This document shows, piece after piece, positions 40,443 through 48,507 of a stretch of DNA of 64,000 nucleotides. Source of the DNA: Reclinomonas americana ATCC 50394 (lineage: Eukaryota > Jakobida > Jakobea > Jakobida); NCBI GenBank assembly GCA_048213135.1, contig PS015010.1, positions 186,001 to 250,000 of the forward strand. The letters run 5' to 3'. A program made the translations under genes and the position numbers. Position 1 is the stretch's first letter; each line of letters begins with the position of its first letter. The notes under the pieces are model-generated. The model did no database searches. It saw nothing but the letters and a program-made list of their open reading frames with translations, and was not told the DNA's origin.

Positions 40443-41099
40443 TCACAGGCTCTGCAGCAGGAGTTCATTAAAATTCTGCAGCGATGATATCCGCAGGTCG
40501 GCTGCACCCCAGGCCGGGCGCTGAGCGTCATGCGGTGAAGGCACAATAATGCATTTCATCCGTGCCGCTTTCGCGGCGATCATACCATTGAAAGAATCTT
40601 CAAAACATATACAGGAAGATGGATGCGACCCCAGCCCTGCTGCACAATCCAGGTATACCTGCGGATGCGGCTTCCCATAGGGCAGGCCTTCGGCCGAGGC
40701 AATGAACTGGAGGTGACTGCCAATACCCAGCAGTCGCACGGCCTCATCAATTACAGCCCTGCCCGATGAAGTGGCCATCCCGATTTTAAACTGTTTACCC
40801 AGGAAAAAATTAAGGATGTGTGCAACACCCGGCATGGGTCTGCCTTTCTGCCTGATCAGTTCCACCACCTGGGCGATGATCTTTTGTTCGGCATCCTGCG
40901 CATCGGCACCGGAAAATTTAAAATACCGGAACCAGTGATCCACAAACTCACGTGTACGCAAACCTGTTGTGGTGCTGTATAACTGGGGAGAAAGATGAAG
41001 ACCGTAATCCCGGAATACCCTGTCGGCGGCTTCCTGCCATAAAGGTTCGGAATCGATCAGTAAACCATCCATGTCAAAGATGACGGTGTTCCATTGCAT
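40443..41099 (-). CDS. HAD-family sugar-phosphate phosphatase
   Basis: The 218-residue product is a class I HAD hydrolase with an alpha-helical cap. Motif I is Phe-Asp-Met-Asp-Gly-Leu-Leu-Ile-Asp-Ser (Asp9 nucleophile, Asp11). The Thr/Ser motif Ala-Thr-Ser-Ser-Gly-Arg lies near 118, motif III Lys near 146 (Gly-Lys-Pro-His-Pro) and motif IV Phe-Glu-Asp-Ser near 170. It resembles the hexitol/2-deoxyglucose phosphatase and beta-phosphoglucomutase group. The substrate is not certain. A -7 box lies only four bases before its ATG. Confidence 0.88.
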   Translation of the reverse strand: MQWNTVIFDMDGLLIDSEPLWQEAADRVFRDYGLHLSPQLYSTTTGLRTREFVDHWFRYFKFSGADAQDAEQKIIAQVVELIRQKGRPMPGVAHILNFFLGKQFKIGMATSSGRAVIDEAVRLLGIGSHLQFIASAEGLPYGKPHPQVYLDCAAGLGSHPSSCICFEDSFNGMIAAKAARMKCIIVPSPHDAQRPAWGAADLRISSLQNFNELLLQSL

Positions 41100-41103
41100 A
41101 CGG

Positions 41104-41111
41104 CAAAGGTA
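41104..41111 (-). promoter_or_regulatory. -7 box abutting the HAD phosphatase start
   Basis: On the minus strand TACCTTTG is followed by CCGT and then the ATG, the same spacing as at the glycosyltransferase gene. A leaderless transcript is predicted. Confidence 0.55.
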
Positions 41112-41194
41112 CCGCAGGGAAAATAAAAATTAAAAAATCAAAAAGATGGATTTCTGCGTAAACTCAGCGCTCTCCTTTTCTCTGCGTTAAAAAA

Positions 41195-41213
41195 ATTGTT
41201 CCGCAGGAACAAT
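41195..41213. repeat. ATTGTTCC-GCA-GGAACAAT palindrome
   Basis: A perfect 8+3+8 inverted repeat about 45 bp before the acyltransferase start. The same arms occur at 31108-31124. It may be a dispersed repeat or an operator. Confidence 0.55.
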
Positions 41214-41256
41214 CCATTAAATTGCAGCTTTGGTTGATAATAAACTGTTGCCAGGA

Positions 41257-42000
41257 ATGAGTAAATGGAAGAATAAATTAAAGGAGTCGCGGCTGATCAA
41301 GGGTACGGTGTATTCACTGGTAGGCGCTTTTTCTTACCCGGGATTGAATATGATCAACCGGCTGGAGATAAAAGGAATGGAGCAATTAAGAGAGCTGCCC
41401 AGGAGCAATGTGCTGTTTGTATCCAATCACCAGACCTACTTCGCTGAAGTGATCGCCCTGCTGCATGTATTCTGCGCCGTGAGCTGGGGTAAAAAAAGAA
41501 AACTCGGCTTCCCGTTCTACCTGTTGTGGCCTTACATCAAAGTTAATTTTGTTTCCGCCGAAGAAACAATGAAGAAGAGCCTCATGAATAAATTCTTCGC
41601 ACTGGCAGGATCCATTATGGTGAAAAGGGTATGGGTGCAGGATGGTAAGGAAACCCGCAAGGGACTTGATCCCAGCGATACCCGCAAAATATTCCAGGCA
41701 CTGGATAAGAACTGGGTCATCACTTTTCCGCAGGGAACCACCACGCCATTCGCCCCTGGCAGGAAAGGAACAGCCTTCATTATCAAACAACACCGCCCCA
41801 TTGTGATACCCATAGTGGTGGACGGCTTTTCTGAAGCCTTTGAAAAAAAGGGGCTTAAACTGAAAAATAAAAAGACGAAATTATCCATCACCTTCAAACC
41901 TCCCATGGTGATCGATTACGAACAAAGTAATGAGGAAATACTCGAACAGGTAATGGATGCAATTGAGCAGAGTAAGAAGTTTATGCCGGAGAAAAATTAA
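41257..42000 (+). CDS. PlsC-like acyltransferase (1-acylglycerol-3-phosphate acyltransferase family)
   Basis: From the ATG at 41257 the product has 247 residues. The acyltransferase motif I region reads Ser-Asn-His-Gln-Thr-Tyr-Phe-Ala-Glu near residue 52-60: the classical His-x4-Asp is replaced by His-x5-Glu. The motif III region reads Phe-Pro-Gln-Gly-Thr-Thr instead of Phe-Pro-Glu-Gly-Thr. A Val-Ile-Pro-Ile-Val-Val motif IV is present near 190. It probably acts in membrane lipid synthesis, but the altered motifs leave the activity open. A TTG start at 41230 is possible but less likely. Confidence 0.8.
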   Translation: MSKWKNKLKESRLIKGTVYSLVGAFSYPGLNMINRLEIKGMEQLRELPRSNVLFVSNHQTYFAEVIALLHVFCAVSWGKKRKLGFPFYLLWPYIKVNFVSAEETMKKSLMNKFFALAGSIMVKRVWVQDGKETRKGLDPSDTRKIFQALDKNWVITFPQGTTTPFAPGRKGTAFIIKQHRPIVIPIVVDGFSEAFEKKGLKLKNKKTKLSITFKPPMVIDYEQSNEEILEQVMDAIEQSKKFMPEKN

Positions 42001-42065
42001 TTCAAAAGTAAAAAGTAAAAATGCAAAAAAGTACAAGCCGGGTTACGGTACTTTTTACTTTTGAA
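42001..42065. terminator. Long inverted repeat between convergent genes, possible bidirectional terminator
   Basis: TTCAAAAGTAAAAAGTA (42001-42017) is the exact reverse complement of 42049-42065, with a nested AAAAAGTAC/GTACTTTTT pair. It lies directly between the acyltransferase stop and the leftward thioesterase stop. Confidence 0.6.
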
Positions 42066-42075
42066 TTTTGATTTT

Positions 42076-42585
42076 TTACTTTACAAACAACGCCTTCAGC
42101 TCCTCCGCATCCTGCGCTTTCATCTTACCACCCAGTACCAGTCTTAACTGCCGCCTGCGCAACGCACCGTCGAAGAGCCTTTTCTCTTCTTCAGTCTCGG
42201 GCAACAACTGGTTTACCGAACGCGGTTTGCCATTGGGATCGAGCGCAACAAAAGTGTAATAGGCTTCATTGCTTTTATAACGGTATTGCTGTATGGCGTC
42301 TTCTCCCCAAACATTCAGGTGTACTTCCATACTGCTGTTAAATGCACGGGTAACTTTAGCTTCAATGTGTACCACGTTGCCTATTTTAATGGGGTTCTCA
42401 AAAGAGATATTATCAACGGAAGCGGTAACCACCGGCGCTGCGCAATGCTTCATGGCGGCGAGCGCCGCGGCGATGTCCATCCAGTACATCAGGCGGCCAC
42501 CCATAAGGTTCCCGAAATTGTTGGTATCATTGGGCAATACCAGTTCTGTCATAACCACCAGCGATTCAGCAGCTTTCTTTTCCAT
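42076..42585 (-). CDS. Acyl-CoA thioesterase (hotdog fold)
   Basis: From the ATG at 42583-42585 the product has 169 residues. The hotdog signature Gly-Asn-Leu-Met-Gly-Gly-Arg-Leu-Met-Tyr-Trp-Met-Asp lies near residues 25-37, with the catalytic Asp in the helix. Ser-Phe-Glu-Asn-Pro-Ile-type strands follow. The family (BACH/YciA) hydrolyses acyl-CoA in the cytosol. A TTG at 42600 would add five residues. A GATCTTTG box at 42598-42605 resembles a -7 element. Confidence 0.88.
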   Translation of the reverse strand: MEKKAAESLVVMTELVLPNDTNNFGNLMGGRLMYWMDIAAALAAMKHCAAPVVTASVDNISFENPIKIGNVVHIEAKVTRAFNSSMEVHLNVWGEDAIQQYRYKSNEAYYTFVALDPNGKPRSVNQLLPETEEEKRLFDGALRRRQLRLVLGGKMKAQDAEELKALFVK

Positions 42586-42676
42586 AAAAAATTTTTGCAA
42601 AGATCGGGTGCAATTATGAATTATGAGTTATGAATTTGGTAATTACATCTCTTATTCCGCATTCCGCATCTGGGAT

Positions 42677-42787
42677 GACGGCGTCGCTGGTCGGAGACCA
42701 GGCAACGGCATTCTGAATCTTAATCTGGTATAACGACGTCGCTGGTCGAAGACCAGGCAACGGCATCCGCATCTTACATCCCGCATC
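42677..42787. repeat. Two copies of the REP-like second hairpin
   Basis: GTCGCTGGTCGGAGACCAGG (from 42683) and GTCGCTGGTCGAAGACCAGG (from 42738) repeat the second hairpin of the 20.1-kb elements, followed by CAACGGCAT and CATCCGCATC words. The first hairpin is missing. Confidence 0.75.
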
Positions 42788-42856
42788 TTCCGTTCCTCAT
42801 TTATTATTTGGTGGTTCGTTGTCCTTTTTCGAATTTCGGTCATTGAATTGCTATTT

Positions 42857-44089
42857 ATGAATCAACAAGCGCCTGTCTCTTTCGATAATACCGAGTACGC
42901 TTTCGCAGCCAAATCCGATAAAGAACTTAAAAAAGCACATTTCCTCTTTAATGCCATGGGCAAACCCTGGCTGGTGAAACTGGGGCTGAAATTTACCCCG
43001 CTCGCCATCCGCTGGAAACTGCCCTTCACCCGGTCTGTTATCCGTTCTACCATATTTCAGCAATTTGTTGGTGGTGAAACACTGGAAGAAACATCCGTAG
43101 TGGCCAAAAAACTGGGCGAATACCATGTAGATGTGATCCTTGATTATGGTGTGGAAGGCGGCGATGATGGCGAGGCCGGTTTTGATCATGCCACGCAGGA
43201 ATTCATCAGGGTGATCCGCTATGCAGCTACCCAGCCCAATATTCCTTTTATGAGTATCAAGGTAACCGGTTTTTCGAGGTTTACCCTGCTGGAAAAGATC
43301 GACAGCCTGATGGAAAAAGGAGCCGGCAGCCTGATGAAACGCTACCTGCATGCGATAGACAGCCTGCCGGAAGATGAAAGTGAAGAATGGCACCGCGTAC
43401 GGCTGCGCATGCTGCGCATCTGCGAGGCCGCGGCAGAGAACAGGGTAGGCGTACTGGTAGATGCCGAAGAGACCTGGATACAGGACCCAGTAGATGCATT
43501 GACGATGCTGATGATGGACAGTTTCAATAAAGAACAGGCCGTTATTTATAATACCATACAGTTGTACCGCCACGACAGGCTCCGTTTCCTGGAGCAATCC
43601 TATGAAGCGGCTGAAGAAAGGAATTTTATCCTGGGTGCCAAGATCGTAAGGGGCGCTTACATGGAAAAAGAGCGCAACCGTGCAGCAACCATGGGGTATC
43701 CTTCTCCCATTCAACCCGATAAAGAATCGTCTGACAGGGACTATAATGCCGCCCTGGCTTTTTCTGTAGACCGCATCAGCCGCATCGCCCTGATTGTAGC
43801 CTCTCATAATGAACACAGTAACCTGCTGGCCACCGAATTGCTGCAGCAAAAAGACATTTCCTTCAAACATCCGCATATCCATTTCTCCCAGTTATACGGG
43901 ATGAGCGATAACATTACTTTCAACCTGGCCAAACTGGGCTGTTCGGTAAGTAAATATTTGCCTTTTGGTCCTATTGCAGATGTAATACCCTACCTCATGC
44001 GCAGGGCCCAGGAAAACAGCTCCGTATCTGGTCAAACCGGCAGGGAACTGGGGCTTATAAAGAAAGAAGTAAAAAGACGACGCCTGTAA
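42857..44089 (+). CDS. Proline dehydrogenase
   Basis: From the ATG at 42857 the product has 410 residues. It matches the FAD-dependent PutA-type TIM barrel in its stand-alone form. Visible elements include Phe-Met-Ser-Ile-Lys-Val-Thr-Gly near 137, Val-Asp-Ala-Glu-Glu-Thr-Trp near 204, Lys-Ile-Val-Arg-Gly-Ala-Tyr-Met-Glu-Lys-Glu near 263-273 and Tyr-Leu-Pro-Phe-Gly-Pro near 372. It oxidises proline to pyrroline-5-carboxylate and feeds electrons to quinone. No P5C dehydrogenase is nearby. An upstream TTG at 42848 is possible. Confidence 0.92.
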   Translation: MNQQAPVSFDNTEYAFAAKSDKELKKAHFLFNAMGKPWLVKLGLKFTPLAIRWKLPFTRSVIRSTIFQQFVGGETLEETSVVAKKLGEYHVDVILDYGVEGGDDGEAGFDHATQEFIRVIRYAATQPNIPFMSIKVTGFSRFTLLEKIDSLMEKGAGSLMKRYLHAIDSLPEDESEEWHRVRLRMLRICEAAAENRVGVLVDAEETWIQDPVDALTMLMMDSFNKEQAVIYNTIQLYRHDRLRFLEQSYEAAEERNFILGAKIVRGAYMEKERNRAATMGYPSPIQPDKESSDRDYNAALAFSVDRISRIALIVASHNEHSNLLATELLQQKDISFKHPHIHFSQLYGMSDNITFNLAKLGCSVSKYLPFGPIADVIPYLMRRAQENSSVSGQTGRELGLIKKEVKRRRL

Positions 44090-44129
44090 TTTTTTTTGAC
44101 CGCCTTTACTACGTATAGCAGATAAAATC

Positions 44130-44137
44130 TATCTTTG
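44130..44137 (+). promoter_or_regulatory. -7 box of the DUF5916-type gene
   Basis: TATCTTTG matches TAnnTTTG and ends 14 bp before the ATG at 44152. Confidence 0.5.
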
Positions 44138-44151
44138 GCCGACCGAGACTA

Positions 44152-46609
44152 ATGCTATTACCGTTGCGATTTATACCTCTATTGATTCTGTGCGTTATGG
44201 CTGTTGTTCTGCGAGGTCAGGTAAGAACGCTGCCGGCCGTGAAGATCACCCAAACCATCCGTATCGACGGCAACCCTGATGATGCCGCCTGGCAGGGCAT
44301 TGAACCCGTTTCCGACTTTATTACTTCCAGCCCCGCTTTCGGGCAGCCTTCCACTCATAAAACACTGGTTAAGATCGCGTACGACAATACAGCCGTTTAT
44401 GTACTGGCCTATATGTACGACAACCCCGCCAATATTCGTAAACAGCTGACAGCCAGGGATGTGATTGACAGGCAGGACGCTGATTTTTTCACCGTTGGAC
44501 TGGATACCTACCAGGACCGGCAGAATGCCTTCGTTTTCCGTGTTACCGCGGCGGGTGTGCAGGGCGATGCCAAGGAATCCAAGGGCGGTGAGGTATTTGA
44601 CCAGGCATGGGACGCCGTATGGGAAAGCAAAACATCCATCAAACACGATGGCTGGGTAGCCGAGATCAGGATACCCTTCAGCGCCATCCGTTTCTCCAAA
44701 AAAAAATGTACAGGACTGGGGCCTCAATTTCGCCCGTTTCATCCGCAAGGAAAATGAGAACAGCATCTGGAACCCCGTTAACCCCAACATCAGCGGCGAT
44801 ATTAACCAGTGGGGTAACTGGACCGGCCTGCAGAATATTGTTCCGCCATTGCGACTGTCTTTCCTGCCTTATCTCTCCGGTGGTATACGTGTTTCGCCTA
44901 CCAATAACGGCAGAGTAACGGAGTATCCCAAAAGCGGGGGTATGGACCTGAAGTATGGTATCAACGAAAGTTTCACACTCGACATGACCCTCATCCCTGA
45001 TTTTGCACAGGTGCAGAGTGATAACGTGTTCCTGAACCTTTCACCCTTCCAGGTAAAATTCGATGACTACCGGCCCTTCTTCACCGAAGGCACCGAACTG
45101 TTCAATAAAGCCGGGCTTTTTTATTCGAGGCGGATCGGTGCTTCGCCCAAAGGTGTGTACGACATCCTTTATAATTACAGCGATACGCCTGATTACAAGA
45201 TCATCAAAAACCCCGGCATCACCAGGCTGTATAACGCCACCAAATTATCGGGCCGCACCCGCAGCAACCTGGGCATCGGCATATTCAATGCATTGTCGGC
45301 ACCCATGTATGCCAAAGTGCGCAACCTGAATACCGGCGAAGACAGCAGCATACTTACAGAACCCTTCACCAACTACAACATCATTGTACTGGACCAGGCA
45401 TTGAAGAACCGTTCTTCTGTTACCTTCACCAATACCAATGTACTGCGCAAGGGCAACAGCCGCAATGCCAATGTAAGCAGCGTCGACATATCCCTGTTCG
45501 ATAAAAAGAACATGCACAATTTTTCCTTCACCGGCAAATACAGCGCCATATGGGGAAAAGAAAGTAACAGTAACGGATATACGACGGCAGCCACCTACGG
45601 TAAGGTGAGCGGGCTGATACAATATGAAGCAGGACTGGTAGTGGAAAGCGACAAGTACGATCCCAACGACCTGGGTTATATCGAAAACAACAACTCGCTG
45701 GAGTACTACGGCAATATCAGTTACAATAAACTCAAGCCCACCAAACATTTCCTGAACCATTCTTTCGGACTGCGGCTGAACAATGTTTATTTATACAAAC
45801 CTTTCCGCTGGTCGGAGTTAAAAATCAATGCCAATGCATTCTTCCTTTTCAAGAATTTCTGGGATGTGAGCATCAGCTTCCAGACCAACCCCATGTGGAC
45901 CAATGATTTCTTTTTTCATACTTCCGTGTACGACGGGTATTTCCTGAAAAGAGCGCCCTACTATTACCTGGGTACGAATGGCAGTACAGACAGCCGGAAG
46001 AAATTATATATCAACTGGGCGCTGGGTGGCGCTGAATCGCCATTGCCACGAGACCCTTACTGGGAAGGAACTTTAGGCATCCGTTACCGCTTCAACGATA
46101 AGCTGCAGGTAAGCGGCAGTATGAGCGTGGTGCAGGACAGGGGCAACTGGGGCTGGTCGTTTGAAAATGACGGTATAACCGGTGCGCCGCTTATTGCAAG
46201 AAGGAATAACAAAACCAACACCACCATCCTCAGCGCTCAATACAGTTTTACTCCGCGGATGAACTGGACGGTAAGAATGCGGCACTACTGGTCACATATC
46301 GAGAACACCAATTTCTATGACCCGAAAGCCGACGGGTACTGGACTGAAAGAGCGTTTATGCCTGGCCGTGATATCAACTTCAACATCTTCAATGTGGATA
46401 TGTTCTATACCTGGGACTTCCTGCTGGGCAGCCGTCTTACCATTGCCTGGAAGAACGCGCTGGGTTCCAATGTAAACATCGATCCCTACAAAAATAACCG
46501 CTATACCCGTAACCTGGGACAGGTCCTCGACAACCCGCACAGCAACGAACTCACCGTTAAAATCGTTTATTTTCTCGACTACCTTAAGCTGAAAAGAAAG
46601 AAAGCCTGA
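44152..46609 (+). pseudogene. DUF5916-type outer-membrane protein, broken by a one-base frameshift
   Basis: The first frame (44152-44757) encodes a signal peptide (~1-23) and a CBM9-like domain (Ile-Asp-Gly-Asn-Pro-Asp-Asp-Ala-Ala-Trp near 40). It continues to Ile-Arg-Phe-Ser and then goes out of frame at nine A residues (44698-44706). The second frame resumes with Val-Gln-Asp-Trp-Gly-Leu-Asn-Phe and continues to 46609 as a beta-barrel-like region ending in Lys-Lys-Ala. Removing one A would give a single protein of about 818 residues, the usual size of this family. The family is an outer-membrane protein of unknown function. The break may be a sequencing error or a real mutation. Confidence 0.85.
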
Positions 46610-46642
46610 TTGTCATACGTGTATTAAATGTTTACAGCGGGT

Positions 46643-46672
46643 TTTGAATTGCCAGCGAAACATATTATTTTG
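46643..46672 (+). promoter_or_regulatory. Putative promoter of the small membrane protein gene
   Basis: TTTG (46643-46646) and TTATTTTG (46665-46672) are spaced 18 bp apart; the -7 box differs from consensus in its second base. Confidence 0.45.
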
Positions 46673-46689
46673 GAAAAAAAACAACCAAC

Positions 46690-47196
46690 ATGAATACTGA
46701 AACATCTAACGATTTCCTGTCCGAAGACGTAACGGCCAAACCCAAGTTACCTTCCGGGCTTAACGTGCTCACCATCTTAACTTTTGTAGGGTGCGCTATT
46801 GAACTTTACAATGTTGTCAGCAATTTTTTGCAGGGAAGAAAAGGTATTGAAGAGTTAGAGAAGGCGCAGGAAAAATTGGCGGATGCACCGGCCTGGGCGC
46901 AAAAAATGGCTGGTCCCGAGATTATGGAAATGGCAAAGAAAGCTTACGAGAACAGGTTGCCGTTGTTCATTATCGGTCTTATAGCGGTAGGCTTATGCCT
47001 GTACGGGGCTATTGAAATGAGGAAGCTTAAAATGCAGGGATATTATATGTGGCTCATCGGTGAAATACTGCCGTGGGTATGCACAATCATCTTTATTGGC
47101 GGGGTGTTCTTCAAAACATGGATCGCCTTTATGATGATCATTCCAATTATTTTCATCCTGCTGTATACATTGCAGCGGAAGCACCTGGTAAAATAA
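46690..47196 (+). CDS. Small integral membrane protein of unknown function
   Basis: The 168-residue product has a short hydrophilic N-terminus, a first hydrophobic helix (~22-45), an amphipathic Glu/Lys/Ala-rich linker (~50-85) and three further helices (~90-165) with a basic C-terminus. No family was recognised. It stands alone between a -7 type promoter and a strong terminator. It is a genuine gene by its start context and neighbouring signals, but its role is unknown. Confidence 0.75.
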   Translation: MNTETSNDFLSEDVTAKPKLPSGLNVLTILTFVGCAIELYNVVSNFLQGRKGIEELEKAQEKLADAPAWAQKMAGPEIMEMAKKAYENRLPLFIIGLIAVGLCLYGAIEMRKLKMQGYYMWLIGEILPWVCTIIFIGGVFFKTWIAFMMIIPIIFILLYTLQRKHLVK

Positions 47197-47214
47197 ATAC
47201 CACGTTCACAACTT

Positions 47215-47255
47215 ATAAAAAAGAGGCTGATCAATGTGACCAGCCTCTTTTTTAT
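47215..47255. terminator. Bidirectional Rho-independent terminator
   Basis: A 15-bp stem (47215-47229 with 47241-47255) has an A run on its left arm and a T run on its right arm. It serves the rightward membrane protein gene and the leftward binding-protein gene. Confidence 0.88.
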
Positions 47256-47279
47256 TCATTAAATCAATATCTTTTTTAC

Positions 47280-48476
47280 TTACCAGGCTTTTGTCAAAGT
47301 GCCGTTGAGTATCTTAACGAAATAGAGGTGTTTATTCTCAAAATAATCCGGCACCACGCTTCCTTTCTCCAGCATTACCGGCCTGAAGTTATAATCGGTG
47401 AATACTTTCACAGATTTGTCGTTCAGCTGGCTGATGATATCATCCGGGTATTTAAGCAATAGCTTGGTAAACATATAAGTCGTTTCAAAACCTTTGAAGG
47501 CCATATCGCTGGGCCGTGTTTTGAATTTTTTATTATACCCGTTGATCACGATTTTGCTGTAATTGTCCCACTTGTTGTTGAAGTAAGGGGCCGTATAATA
47601 AATGGGAAAGTCTTCTAGTGTTCCTTTTTTCCTGAGACCGGCGAAGCCATCCCAGGTAGGCATACCAATCAGGGTAAGCGGGTAACTGGCCTGCAGGGTG
47701 TGACAGGCAGTGGCGAGGCTGGTGGCGAAAGCTTCGTCGAGGCTGGCACCAATAATAACGGAGTTCCTGTTGCTGTCGAGTTTCTTTTTTAATACTTCCG
47801 CGGAAAGATTGTCGTCGAAGTTAAGTGTCTGTATATTCAGCAGCGGCTTGCCATCGGGTTCATTCAGTGTTTTGAAATACCCGGCCACTTTATCTTCCTG
47901 CGTACCATTCTGGCGGCAAAGGTATATTTTATCGGTACCATAATTCTGCAGTATAAAACTGTAGATGGCTTCGCAATGCGCTTTCAGGGTGGAGTTCATG
48001 ATCACCAGGAAAGGATTGTTGCTTACACCTGCATCATTGGGGTAAGTGGCGGAAATAAAAGGGATGTTCTTTTGCAGGGAGAAATCGGCCAATTGGCGGA
48101 ACTCTATATCTTTTACACTGCCAATGATGAGATCGAGGCTGTCGAGTTTTTTATTCTGAACCAGGTAAGGAATAGTTTTCGTGTAGGCCTTACTGTCATA
48201 TATGTAAGCTTCTACCTGCTGCCCGCCTGTTTGCAGGGAGTCGAGTGCTATCTGCGCACCCTGTACAAATTCCAGTGCCGGTGCTATGAAACGGGGTATG
48301 CCCTGGGCATAACGGAAATTGCCTTTACTGAATACAGAATCGAGGTACAACGGAGCGAATATACCCACCTTGTACACCCTTCCTGTAACGGTATTGCCAC
48401 CACCCTGAGCTTTCGCGGTTTGCATACCGGTAAGTGCTGCAATGATCATTACCGCGGTCAAAAAAACTTTGTTCAT
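47280..48476 (-). CDS. Periplasmic binding protein of type 1 fold
   Basis: The 398-residue product has a signal peptide (~1-24) and two alternating alpha/beta lobes typical of amino-acid-type ABC binding proteins (Val-Gly-Ile-Phe-Ala-Pro-Leu-Tyr near 37, Ile-Ile-Gly-Ser-Val-Lys near 117, Tyr-Tyr-Thr-Ala-Pro-Tyr near 295). It follows guaA by 31 bp and probably shares its transcript. No permease or ATPase gene is nearby, so an ABC transport role is unproven; a sensory or wall-related ligand is possible. Confidence 0.75.
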   Translation of the reverse strand: MNKVFLTAVMIIAALTGMQTAKAQGGGNTVTGRVYKVGIFAPLYLDSVFSKGNFRYAQGIPRFIAPALEFVQGAQIALDSLQTGGQQVEAYIYDSKAYTKTIPYLVQNKKLDSLDLIIGSVKDIEFRQLADFSLQKNIPFISATYPNDAGVSNNPFLVIMNSTLKAHCEAIYSFILQNYGTDKIYLCRQNGTQEDKVAGYFKTLNEPDGKPLLNIQTLNFDDNLSAEVLKKKLDSNRNSVIIGASLDEAFATSLATACHTLQASYPLTLIGMPTWDGFAGLRKKGTLEDFPIYYTAPYFNNKWDNYSKIVINGYNKKFKTRPSDMAFKGFETTYMFTKLLLKYPDDIISQLNDKSVKVFTDYNFRPVMLEKGSVVPDYFENKHLYFVKILNGTLTKAW

Positions 48477-48507
48477 ACTGGTTGTTTCTGGTTAAAGAAC
48501 AAGACGC

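Noticed and set aside
42851-43882. 343-residue leftward ORF
   Set aside because: It is antisense to proline dehydrogenase and lacks conserved motifs.
44849-46609. Separate barrel gene starting at 44849
   Set aside because: The protein continues upstream in the same frame to the A9 break and lacks a signal peptide at that start.
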